The notes under the pieces: generated by a model
Told to the model about the DNA's origin: nothing
The model's input: only the letters and a program-made list of their open reading frames with translations
The model's database searches: none
Shown here: piece after piece, positions 7,340 through 14,478 of the stretch
How positions within the stretch are numbered: the stretch's first letter is position 1
Layout of the letters: every line of letters starts with the position of its first letter
NCBI GenBank assembly: GCA_910579545.1
Contig: CAJTVI010000043.1
Location: forward strand, 1-22,646
Direction: 5' to 3'
Length of the DNA: 22,646 bases
From: an uncultured Oscillospiraceae bacterium
GTDB taxonomy: Bacteria; Bacillota; Clostridia; Oscillospirales; Ruminococcaceae
Made by a program: the position numbers and the translations under genes

Positions 7340-8889
7340 CTAGCTGACCCCGTAAAACTTTTTAAACACCCGGATAAACCCCGAGGCGTCGGCATAGCCG
7401 CACCGCTCGGCGATCTCGTACACCCGGCTGTTGGGGTCGCGCAGCAGTTCGGCGGCGCGGCGCATCCGCTTTTGGGTAAGGTAATCGCTGAAATTGCACT
7501 CCAGTTCGTTTTTAAACACCCGCGAAACATAGGCCGGCGTTTTATGTACAAAGGCCGCCACCGTTTCCAGCGAGATGGTGTTGGAGCAGTATTCGGCGTC
7601 CAGATACTCCCGCACCCGCATAGCCACGCTGCCCGCCGCGTGGCCCTGGCTGCGCCGGGCGGCCAGCGCCTGCTGGCAGCCAAACAGGATGGCCAGCACA
7701 AAGCTGCGCTTGCTTTGCAGGGTATCGCACTGGTAGATGTCGGTATAGGCCGCGCCCAGACTGCGCATCACGTCGCTCATAAACACCCCGTACCGCAGCC
7801 CCACAGCGAGATGTGGAACAGCAGCGACAGGCAGAGCCGGTCGGCGTACAGGTACTCCCGCATGGGCGCGCCAAAGGTGCCGAACACCCGGTCCAGCTCG
7901 GCCCGTATCGCCTCGTAGTCCTGCCCAAGAAGGGCCTTTTCGATCCGCCCGGTGTCAAAATAGGCAATGGTGGCGGGCCGGTCCTTTTTAAGCTGGCTGA
8001 ACAGATAAATGCTCTCCCGGCCGGAAAACACGTTCTGCCGCGCGCAGCAGTTGGCCTGCTCGTAGGCCTGGGGCAGCATGCCCAGCTCGGTGCAGGGGCT
8101 GCTCACCCCGGCCGACAGGGTGGCGCGGGCCCCGGCGCGCACGGCCGCCTGCAGGCGGCGGATGTCCTCTGCCACCTGCTCGGGCTCCAGCTCCTGCGGG
8201 CCGCTGTAAAAGCCCACCATGGTCTGGCCCTTATAAAGGAAGAGCAGCCGCCGCAGCCCGCCGGCGTCCTGGGCGCGCGCGGTTTCCAGCACCTTCTGTC
8301 ACAAGGCCAGCCGATCGCCGGTCTCGTCGCCGCCGTGCCCATCCAGCGTAAACACGGCGGCCACTAAGTTTTCGGCGTCGATGCCCTCCTCGGCCAGCAT
8401 GGGCAAAAAGCGCCGGGTGTCCTTTTCGGGGGCGATGCCCAGCAGCAGCGCGCCCAGCCAATCCTCAAAATGGTGCCGCACGCTCTCGTTGATCTCGGCG
8501 TCCCGCAGCCGCTCGTGGTCCAGGGTGGTTTTGAGCCGGCAAAACACCTCCTCAAACTCGTCAAAGTCGGTGGGCTTGAGCAGGTATTCGGCCACATGGT
8601 TCTTGATGGACATATTCAGGTACTCAAAATCGCTGTACCCGCTCAGGATCACCACCTTGACGGCGGGCCAGTCCTGCCGCAGGCGCTGCATCAGCTCCAC
8701 CCCATCCATGCCGGGCATGCGGATGTCCGAGAGCACAACATCCGGCCGGCATTCCTCCATCCGCTGCAGCACCTCGCGCCCGTCCGCGCACAGCGCGCAC
8801 ACCTCGTACCCCAGCCGCTGCCAGGGGATGCCGCGCGCAATGCCATTGCGGATGTTTTCCTCATCGTCCGCAATCATCAGCCGATACAT
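7340..8889 (-). pseudogene. Two-component response regulator, YesN/AraC type, with one nonsense codon and one frameshift
   Basis: The reading starts at ATG 8889 (AAAGGAGG upstream) with a receiver domain: acidic pair D8/D9, phospho-acceptor Asp55 in VLSDIRMPGMDG, and Lys105 in YLLKPTD. It stops at an in-frame TGA at 8299-8297 in ...DRLAL-stop-QKVLETA, where TGG (Trp) would restore the protein. The middle part runs on in the same frame to about 7806, where LLFHISLWG must shift frame to continue as LRYGVFMSDVM. A single missing G in a G run (GGGG for GGGGG) explains this. The C-terminal AraC double helix-turn-helix is complete (KTPAYVSRVFKNEL, CGYADASGFIRVFKKFYGV). Reconstructed length is about 516 residues, normal for YesN. 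It would activate the transport operon. Confidence 0.92.
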
Positions 8890-9000
8890 GCCGCGCCTCC
8901 TTTGCCGGCCGCCGGGGCCGGGCCTTTTGGGACGGTCTTGGATGGGCCCGCTTTGAGCGGCGCCTCCCTAAAAAGCAAGACCGTGCATTCCGCGGGAGTG

Positions 9001-9104
9001 TCCAAACCGGGGAGAGATACCCGGCGGCCGGGTGCGTGGGAGCAGTCCCTCAAGGCAACAGGACCCCTGCCCCGAAAGCCTTTTGAGACTCTCCCCCACC
9101 CCCG
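9001..9104. repeat. Dispersed GC-rich intergenic repeat, copy 2
   Basis: Diverged copy of the stretch at 5341-5454; the shared ends are TCCAAACC(A/G)GGGA and CTCCCCC. It lies in the presumed 5' leader of the response-regulator gene, between its ATG and the candidate promoter at 9168-9196. Confidence 0.55.
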
Positions 9105-9167
9105 GTTTTAGCCCCATAAAACTCCTTGAAATGGACACTCCCCATTCCGCCATGCCGCCTTTTGCTT

Positions 9168-9196
9168 ATTGTATCAGATTCTTTTGTGCTTGTCGC
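9168..9196 (-). promoter_or_regulatory. Candidate sigma-A promoter for the two-component operon
   Basis: On the minus strand GCGACA (9196-9191) is followed by a 17-nt spacer and TACAAT (9173-9168). The -10 box matches five of six consensus positions and the -35 four of six. It lies about 280 nt upstream of the response-regulator start in an otherwise gene-free stretch. Confidence 0.45.
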
Positions 9197-9199
9197 CCC

Positions 9200-9450
9200 T
9201 GTTTTCAGGGCTTTGGGCAGGCGGGGCCGCCCCGCTCCCCGCCGCCCCCGCCCCTTAAGCGGCGAGGGGCAGTACTATGCTTATTATGCGGCCAAAGGGG
9301 GTCCTGAGTCCATCGGCAGGATTTGCCATCCATTGGCTTTTTTTGCACACTGTGCAGCCGCGCGCCAAAACCCATTCCCTCTGCTGTTTCAAACAAGATG
9401 TGCTGGTCAAAAAAAGGGGAACTTGCCCTCCTGTTGAGAGGACGAGTTTT
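9200..9450. other. Gene-free spacer
   Basis: I see no convincing gene or RNA here. The stretch holds GC-rich inverted words (GGCGGGGCCGCCCCGC around 9221) and A/T runs. Short reading frames on both strands show no protein-like composition. Confidence 0.5.
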
Positions 9451-9861
9451 TTATTGGCCGCATGCCGCCTGGCGGCACCAGACGGCGATTCCTGCAATCA
9501 GTTCCAGCGGGGCCGGATCCGCGTAGGGGAACCGGATCGTTCCTTTGTTGGTTTCAAAACCCATTAGCCTTTCGCCAAACACCTCCACCGCCTCCGCGCC
9601 CACATAAAGGCCGAGATGGTATTTGTTGGCCGCAAAGTGGAGGATGTTCCGGCCCTTCCAAAAGGTCGGCATACCCCAGGACATCCGCTCCTCGGCATCC
9701 GGCAGCGCCGCCTGAATCATATGGTACACGGCCCGCAGCAGCGGCTGGATATCCCTTGGCTGTGCGCTGATATATTCGCCGATAGTCGCGGGTTTTTTGC
9801 CGCAGTAATGGGATTGGTTCCGGTTTTTGAACGAACGGCCGCACTTGGGGCAAGCCCACAT
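9451..9861 (-). CDS. DUF1801/YdhG-like protein with N-terminal zinc ribbon
   Basis: 136 residues. The N-terminus MWACPKCGRSFKNRNQSHYC carries CxxC and HxxC-like metal ligands. The rest has AALPDAEERMSWGMPTFWKG, ILHFAANKYHLGLYVG and a C-terminal IRFPYADPAPLELI, the blocks of the DUF1801 (YdhG/frataxin-like) fold seen in small cytoplasmic proteins of unclear function. The start at 9861 is preceded by GGGGAGGTGGCCTAA, a good ribosome binding site. It stands alone between the gene-free spacer and a repeat-rich stretch, with normal length and no sign of damage. Function is unknown; some relatives are annotated as iron chaperones without strong support. Confidence 0.82.
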   Translation of the reverse strand: MWACPKCGRSFKNRNQSHYCGKKPATIGEYISAQPRDIQPLLRAVYHMIQAALPDAEERMSWGMPTFWKGRNILHFAANKYHLGLYVGAEAVEVFGERLMGFETNKGTIRFPYADPAPLELIAGIAVWCRQAACGQ

Positions 9862-10029
9862 TTAGGCCACCTCCCCATCAGTATTTTACTAAGTATATCA
9901 CAAATCCCCCGGCAGCGCCCCTTTTCCAGCCGCGGGGCGCGAGACAGGCCCGCCGCCGGCCTTTTCCTTGGCCCGCGGCGCCTCTTTGATGCCCAGCAGG
10001 AACCAGATCTCCAGCCAAAAGGTACCTGA

Positions 10030-10073
10030 CCCGAAGGGGAGGATACACCAAAAAACTGCCTGTCGGGGCCCCC
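10030..10073. repeat. Partial copy of the ACTGCCTGTC repeat family
   Basis: CCCGAAGGGGAGGATACACC leads into A-rich sequence and ACTGCCTGTCGGGGCCCCC. The same arrangement closes the 126-bp repeat at 11970-12095 and continues to 12120. The copy marks the left boundary of the AT-rich island (about 10.1-11.95 kb), and its relatives mark the right boundary. Confidence 0.65.
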
Positions 10074-10162
10074 GCGAAAGTTTGCGAAGCAAAATTTTGT
10101 GGCGACGTGTCTTTCGTTGACAAAAAGATACACCTGCAAGGCATTGCTGTTCGAAAAATCTT

Positions 10163-11230
10163 CTAATTATGATCAAGTATATCCCAGATTGTATTCCATG
10201 ACTTCAATACCAGTTTTTTCGGCATCTTAATAGAAAACCGTGACGTAACTTCAAATTTTTCAATAGGATCCGAAACTTTTATAGGTGCACAGTAATAGTG
10301 GATTTCTCGAATAGATGTATTCTTGGCGATAGCCCTGTTGATATGTTGATCGTTTTCCCCACTATATCCAAAAATATCAATGCGCTCAACATCAGCGTAT
10401 TGAAGTTGGGACAAGTAAGTTTGAAAAATTGTCATCGGGGATTCAAATGGAAAATGAATTGGAAATGTAAAGCCTCCGCCAACTTTCATTTCTTCTTCCT
10501 TTTCTTCCCCGCTAATTCCCCAAATTAAACACGCTTCATCCGGACTTAATAAAACGCTGGAACGCTTCAGCTTATCTTGCTTATTGTAAAAGAAACCGCC
10601 GTGCAAATGCTTTACTTCGTCTGTTTGAAGGACTTCATCCAAAACGCAATCATAATTTGTTGTAAAAATCAGTTTGTAGGCAGAGAGCCATCCCTTTAGT
10701 TGCTGTATTTTTAATTTGTTTAACGCACCCTTCCCACACTTCCCCTTATTATAATAGATTCTATTTGCTACCTGCTTTAATTCAACTTGATTTTCTTTAG
10801 TAAAGTCCCCTCTTTGACAAAAGAGCGCAATAATTTTTAGAAGGCTCTCCACATTGGATATTTCATCGTTTTGTGTTTCATATATAAGACCATATGTTTG
10901 GAAAAGGAGAGCAGAAATTGTCCGAGTATCATTAAAGCCAAGTCTTTGAAGTTGACCCTCAATATGCGAAAGCAATTCCCGATTGTATGGCCTGTCTGTA
11001 ATTGATCCGCCAAATCCCGCTTCGCCACAAAAACCATCACCAGAATGCCCCCACGATACAGCACTATATTGAACACTGTCTACTTTCTTGCGGAAAGGTG
11101 CAAACAATTTATCCGCCTTATCAAAGAGGGACGGAACCTCCTCTTTGATTTTTCTCATCATAGCCTTGTGTTGATATTCGGGAATAAGGTTAGCTGTTAA
11201 TCCATTTCCTACAATCAGAATTTTATCCAT
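10163..11230 (-). CDS. AbiH/SIR2-like Rossmann-fold protein, putative phage-defence gene
   Basis: 355 residues from ATG 11230. I preferred this start because GAGG lies 12 nt upstream, while the ATG at 11248 has no ribosome binding site. The N-terminus DKILIVGNGLTANLIPEY is a Rossmann-type GNG motif. Later come LIFTTNYDCVLDEVL, VKHLHGGF and IDIFGYSGENDQHINRAI. This N-terminal GNG, FTTNYD, LHG and (F/I)(G)xSxxND order is shared by AbiH, DUF4917 and other SIR2-like proteins, many of which act in abortive infection, some by NAD+ depletion. Its base composition is far more AT-rich than the flanks, and it is bordered by an IS fragment and repeats, so it was probably acquired. The precise family is uncertain and the defence role is inferred. 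Confidence 0.62.
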   Translation of the reverse strand: MDKILIVGNGLTANLIPEYQHKAMMRKIKEEVPSLFDKADKLFAPFRKKVDSVQYSAVSWGHSGDGFCGEAGFGGSITDRPYNRELLSHIEGQLQRLGFNDTRTISALLFQTYGLIYETQNDEISNVESLLKIIALFCQRGDFTKENQVELKQVANRIYYNKGKCGKGALNKLKIQQLKGWLSAYKLIFTTNYDCVLDEVLQTDEVKHLHGGFFYNKQDKLKRSSVLLSPDEACLIWGISGEEKEEEMKVGGGFTFPIHFPFESPMTIFQTYLSQLQYADVERIDIFGYSGENDQHINRAIAKNTSIREIHYYCAPIKVSDPIEKFEVTSRFSIKMPKKLVLKSWNTIWDILDHN

Positions 11231-11244
11231 AATAATCGTTTGCC

Positions 11245-11373
11245 TCATTCAGTAATATAGTTTGCATTTGTTCTTGGATAGACTATCACGCCTTTTGCAA
11301 GGAGCTCAACAACTGCGGGTTCATAATAAAATACCAAGTGTATGTTGATTTCACCGATTTCCTTCTCTGTCAT
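11245..11373 (-). CDS. Small 42-residue ORF coupled upstream of the AbiH/SIR2-like gene
   Basis: The frame begins MTEKEIGEINIHLVFYY and ends VYPRTNANYITE, 14 nt before the AbiH-like ATG. Its ATG overlaps the TGA of the preceding reading frame as ATGA, suggesting translational coupling in a short operon. The end, KGVIVYPRTNANYITE, vaguely recalls the active-site YPRTDS block of type IA topoisomerases, so it could be a remnant of such a gene rather than a real small protein. I cannot decide between these. Confidence 0.35.
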   Translation of the reverse strand: MTEKEIGEINIHLVFYYEPAVVELLAKGVIVYPRTNANYITE

Positions 11374-11640
11374 GATCCATCCCATTCTCTCTTTTTTGCG
11401 AGTATATCAGAAAGAACCGGATTTGTACAGCCGTATTCCATTTCTATGGAAGGGAACCGATATCTGGTCGATTTTCTCGGATGTCCGGCTTTCTCATAAT
11501 CCACATTACACCGATAATCCTTTTCAAATTGAGCATCCATATATACGTCCACCCCAACAACTGGGATGTATTTCTTATTGGTCAGGGGCTTATCAACAGC
11601 CGCCCTCGGAAAGATGATCGAACTATACTCAATGGGATGC
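11370..11640 (-). pseudogene. Unrecognised ORF remnant upstream of the small coupled ORF
   Basis: The frame is open from about 11714 and reads KYIPVVGVDVYMDAQFEKDY, then a basic stretch, then IEMEYGCTNPVLSDILAKKR, ending at TGA 11370. Composition is protein-like in the AT-rich island. Its beginning runs into antisense of an IS5-type transposase fragment, so the 5' end is probably lost. An internal ATG at 11540 could give a 56-residue protein. I do not recognise the family. Confidence 0.3.
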
Positions 11641-11641
11641 T

Positions 11642-11857
11642 TTGAGGCGTCCGCAACGGAGGAAAAAAACGGCGGATAAGGCAGTTGAGCGAACCAGAGG
11701 CGGGTTAAACACAAAAATGAACGCTGCTGTGGACGGACTGGGGAATCCGGTTGGGTTCATGCTGTCTGCGGGAAATGGCCATGATTCAGTCCACGCTGTT
11801 GAACTGCTGAAAAGGGTAAAAATCAGCGACAGCAATTTCTTTAAATCTGCCTGCTGA
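11642..11857 (+). pseudogene. IS5-family transposase fragment
   Basis: The frame reads AVERTRGGLNTKMNAAVDGL, then GNPVGFMLSAGNGHDSVHAV, then ELLKRVKISDSNFF before a stop. This matches the start of the DDE domain of IS5/IS427-type transposases (RSRGGLTTKIHAxVDxxGNP with the GNxHDSxxAxxLL block). Only ~60 residues of the domain remain. The first catalytic Asp region is present, but the other DDE residues are gone. Confidence 0.8.
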
Positions 11858-11921
11858 CACTTGCGATATGTAATTATATCTAATTCCGATTCGCGATTTT
11901 GGCGCAATTTACTAAGAATGT

Positions 11922-11961
11922 ACAAAACCTGCGTATAACTATCGTTACACACAGGTTTTGT
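11922..11961. repeat. Inverted repeat with 10-bp perfect arms
   Basis: ACAAAACCTG at 11922-11931 pairs with CAGGTTTTGT at 11952-11961 around a 20-nt loop. It sits between the IS5 fragment and the first 126-bp repeat. It may be a terminator remnant or an insertion-sequence end. Confidence 0.55.
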
Positions 11962-11969
11962 CTACTTTA

Positions 11970-12095
11970 GTGCACCCTCAGACGAGGGCGAAAGGGAAGG
12001 CTGCCGGTGGCAGGCTTCCCCGCCCGAGAGTCCCTGCGAGATGAAGCGGAGCGCAAAGCGCGAACGCTGAATCCGCCCCGAAGGAGAGGGCGCAC
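11970..12095. mobile_element. 126-bp MITE-like repeat, copy A
   Basis: Bounded by GTGCACCCTC and GAGGGCGCAC, 10-bp terminal inverted repeats with one mismatch. The interior is nearly identical to copy B at 12234-12359: both carry AGACGAGGGCGAAAGGGAAG and GAATCCGCCCCGAAGGAG. Both copies are exactly 126 bp. No transposase is encoded, so any mobility would be non-autonomous. The terminal repeat equals the acceptor end of the neighbouring tRNA-Lys. Confidence 0.75.
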
Positions 12096-12233
12096 TAAAA
12101 AACTGCCTGTCGGGGCCCCCACAGGGATTTGCCGCGCAAAGCCCCGTGGGGAAAAGGAGCCGCAGCAGAATGAGCGCGCGGTGGCTTTTTATAAAAAAGC
12201 CGCCGCAAGCGATATGGCGCTTGCGGCGACGTG
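12096..12233. other. Structured spacer between the two 126-bp repeats
   Basis: It starts with ACTGCCTGTCGGGGCCCCC (shared with 10055-10073). A perfect hairpin follows near the right end, CGCCGCAAGCG/CGCTTGCGGCG around a 6-nt loop, and GGCTTTTTATAAAAAAGCC lies just before it. There is no believable gene. The open frames across repeats and spacer on both strands are by-products of the repeats. Confidence 0.6.
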
Positions 12234-12359
12234 GTGCACCCTCAGACGAGGGCGAAAGGGAAGGCTGCCGGTGGCAGGCTTCCCCGCTCGAGATTCCCTG
12301 CGAGATGAAGCGGAGCACCGCACGCGAACGCTGAATCCGCCCCGAAGGAGAGGGTGCAC
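12234..12359. mobile_element. 126-bp MITE-like repeat, copy B
   Basis: Perfect 10-bp terminal inverted repeats GTGCACCCTC/GAGGGTGCAC enclose sequence nearly identical to copy A. The copy abuts the terminator of the tRNA-Lys fragment. Its left end GGTGCACCCTCAG is the same 13 nt as the reverse complement of the tRNA acceptor end at 12396-12408. Confidence 0.78.
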
Positions 12360-12360
12360 T

Positions 12361-12394
12361 AAAAAACTGCCTGTCATTCGACAGGCAGTTTTTT

Positions 12395-12395
<1 letters not shown>
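12361..12395 (-). terminator. Bidirectional intrinsic terminator of the tRNA-Lys gene
   Basis: AAAAAACTGCCTGTC (12361-12375) and GACAGGCAGTTTTTT (12380-12394) form a perfect 15-bp stem with a 4-nt loop, directly after the tRNA CCA end in minus orientation. The symmetric A and T runs let it work from both strands. Confidence 0.88.
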
Positions 12396-12458
<63 letters not shown>

Positions 12459-12507
12459 TTGCACACTCTTGCTCAGGGCAGTGCTTCACTGCTGTAAACC
12501 CTTGATT
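12459..12507. other. Candidate attachment junction (att) of the integrative element
   Basis: Sequence between the broken tRNA-Lys and the stop of the serine recombinase gene. It contains GCAGTG-CTT-CACTGC (12478-12492), an inverted repeat of the kind found around recombinase binding sites. Position, tRNA disruption and adjacency to the recombinase support an att site. The crossover would be near 12458. The opposite end lies outside this window. Confidence 0.55.
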
Positions 12508-14238
12508 TTATGCCACTTTTCCGTTTTCGTCATTCGCCTGAGCGATTTCGGGCTTTTTATCCGGCCTGGCAAGGTCAAGGAACTGCCGGTAGCTCATATT
12601 CAGCCGCACGGTCACTTCGTAGCCCCGCCCAACCTCGACCTTGTCGATCAGCTGCGCGAGGATCATGCGCTTGCGCGGCAGGCTGGCGAGTTCAAACTCC
12701 TCGGCCCACCCGCAGAATTGATTATAGCACATCCTGATCCGGTGCGCAATTTCCCTTTCATCCTCGATCTGGGCTGAGATCGCCGCGTACTCCTGCCGGG
12801 CGCTGCGCAGTTCCCCCTCGGCCTTTGCGATCAGCCGGGACAGCATATCCTGCGAAAACTGGCTGCGCCCCTCAAGACATTTTAGTACCTCGTCCTCATA
12901 GCGCCCGAGGGCGCGCTCGCATTCCTGCAGCTTCTTTTCAGCCTGCTGCTTCTGCTTTTTCTTTGCGCCGCCCTCCTGCCGAATTTTCTGCTCCAGCAGC
13001 TTGTCCCGCGGCTCACGGCGGATGCTGTCAAAGACTTCCCGCACGACAGCAAGTACTATCCCGTCCACCCGGTCGGCCAGATACAGCGCCTGTCCATCGC
13101 ATTCGCGGAGATGCTGGGCGCGCTGGAAACAGTTGTATTTGGGCTTCATCCCCTCAACAATCGTTCCGTCCCTCAGCTTATAGCGGTCCTTGTGCATAAA
13201 GCCGGACATCCGCGCGCCGCAATGGGCACAGTAGACGAGCCCGGCCAGTAGGGTATTGTTTTCTGATTTCTGTGCTACCCTGCGGGCCTCGGCATTCGCC
13301 GTGCAGCGCACATCGACCATCTTATTTGCCTGTTCAAACAGGTCTTGATCGACGATTTGCAGCTCCGGCATGTGCGGAGACTTGGCACTTTTCGTGATGA
13401 TGTACCCTGTATATCCCTCGTGACGCAGGATGCGCAGGATATGGGTAGAGGTGAACTGCGCGCCGCTGTGTGTGCGCAGCCCCCTGTTTTCCAGCATGGC
13501 GGCCAGCGCATACGAGCTGTATCCCTCATTGGCCGTCCGCATAAAGAGTTCGCGCACGACCTCGGCTTCCTCCGAGTCGATTTCCAAATCTCTGACCGGC
13601 TGGCCCTTCTTGTTGACCCGGTCCTTGTTGACCGCACGGTAACCGTATGGCACCGTACCGCCCGCATAATGCCCGCTGGAATTCAGCTGCTGGATGCGGG
13701 TCGAGACACGTTCTGAGGTTTTCTCAGACTCCCCTGCCGCCTGCCAGAACCGGATGTAGTTGATGAGCTTGTCCGTATGGCTGTCGATGCGCTGTTCGCC
13801 CTCGCGGACACTCCAGACCTGGACACCATGCTTTACAAACCATTCCACCACATATGGCGTCTCGCTTTCGATCCGGCCAAGCCGGTCAAACATGAACACC
13901 AGCAGGATGTCAAAATTGCCTTTTTCGGCCTCGGCTTTGAGTTCCTGTATGGCGTCACGCTTGCTGGCGGACACCTTTGAGCCGGAAACTCCCTTTTCGG
14001 CCTTTTCCAGCATCACGCGCCAGCCGTGCTGGGCGCAAAATTTCCGGCACTCGATTTTCTGCATGGGGATGTCATCATGGTCTACCTGTCCTTTGGTCGA
14101 CACGCGGTAGGCGAGTCCCGCGCGCGGCGCATCGGGCGGCAGTTTGTCCATCTCCCTTGCAAAAAAGCTATCGTTCAGCCACACTTCATCGGTCTGCGCA
14201 ATGGGGATGCTTTCCCCATATTGATTGGTATATTTCAC
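12508..14238 (-). CDS. Large serine recombinase (site-specific integrase of an integrative element)
   Basis: 576 residues from GTG 14238, chosen because AGGAGG lies 9 nt upstream; the longer frame from 14343 has no such site. A ~40-residue N-terminal extension precedes the resolvase domain, which has catalytic Ser47 in AYRVSTKGQ and FDRLGR near 117-122. A recombinase domain follows (GYSSYALAAMLENRGLRT, FTSTHILRILRHEGYTG), then the zinc ribbon YCAHCGARMSG with a second Cys pair in NCFQRAQHLREC. A coiled coil lies around KKKQKQQAEKKLQECERALG, with a C-terminal basic tail. It catalyses integration and excision through a 2-bp staggered break, and sits immediately inside the candidate att site, as element integrases usually do. 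Confidence 0.93.
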   Translation of the reverse strand: MKYTNQYGESIPIAQTDEVWLNDSFFAREMDKLPPDAPRAGLAYRVSTKGQVDHDDIPMQKIECRKFCAQHGWRVMLEKAEKGVSGSKVSASKRDAIQELKAEAEKGNFDILLVFMFDRLGRIESETPYVVEWFVKHGVQVWSVREGEQRIDSHTDKLINYIRFWQAAGESEKTSERVSTRIQQLNSSGHYAGGTVPYGYRAVNKDRVNKKGQPVRDLEIDSEEAEVVRELFMRTANEGYSSYALAAMLENRGLRTHSGAQFTSTHILRILRHEGYTGYIITKSAKSPHMPELQIVDQDLFEQANKMVDVRCTANAEARRVAQKSENNTLLAGLVYCAHCGARMSGFMHKDRYKLRDGTIVEGMKPKYNCFQRAQHLRECDGQALYLADRVDGIVLAVVREVFDSIRREPRDKLLEQKIRQEGGAKKKQKQQAEKKLQECERALGRYEDEVLKCLEGRSQFSQDMLSRLIAKAEGELRSARQEYAAISAQIEDEREIAHRIRMCYNQFCGWAEEFELASLPRKRMILAQLIDKVEVGRGYEVTVRLNMSYRQFLDLARPDKKPEIAQANDENGKVA

Positions 14239-14429
14239 TGCCCTGTCCTCCTTGTGATGCATACAATGCCCACAATTCAGATCGGTTCCTTCGGTTGTCA
14301 AGGTGCCGTGCGGGTGGTTTCCCCTGCCCGCTGACACAACCATACCTTAAAAGCGCGGGGATAGCTATTCACCATAACGGAGAATATCCCGCGTAAAACC
14401 TGTGCGAATTGTGGCATAACCAATAAAGG

Positions 14430-14466
14430 AAAACCAGCGGCTGCCGATGGGCAAGCCGCTGGTTTT
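14430..14466 (-). terminator. Bidirectional intrinsic terminator downstream of the Rpn-type nuclease gene
   Basis: AAAACCAGCGGC (14430-14441) pairs with GCCGCTGGTTTT (14455-14466), with a TGCC/GGCA inner stem. It lies 13 nt beyond the stop of the nuclease gene and upstream of the recombinase, separating the two transcription units. Confidence 0.8.
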
Positions 14467-14478
14467 GAAGTTGTTTGT

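Noticed and set aside
8297..8299. TGA recoding (tryptophan or selenocysteine) in the response regulator
   Set aside because: Other genes here use TGA as a normal stop (for example 15759-15761), and the same gene carries a frameshift, so a nonsense mutation or sequencing error is simpler.
12508..14343. Recombinase start at 14343
   Set aside because: The upstream 35 residues have no ribosome binding site, whereas AGGAGG lies at the right distance from GTG 14238.
14344..14429. Additional gene or RNA between recombinase and nuclease
   Set aside because: Only an imperfect CGCGGGGATA/TATCCCGCG inverted repeat is seen, with no reading frame or known RNA fold.
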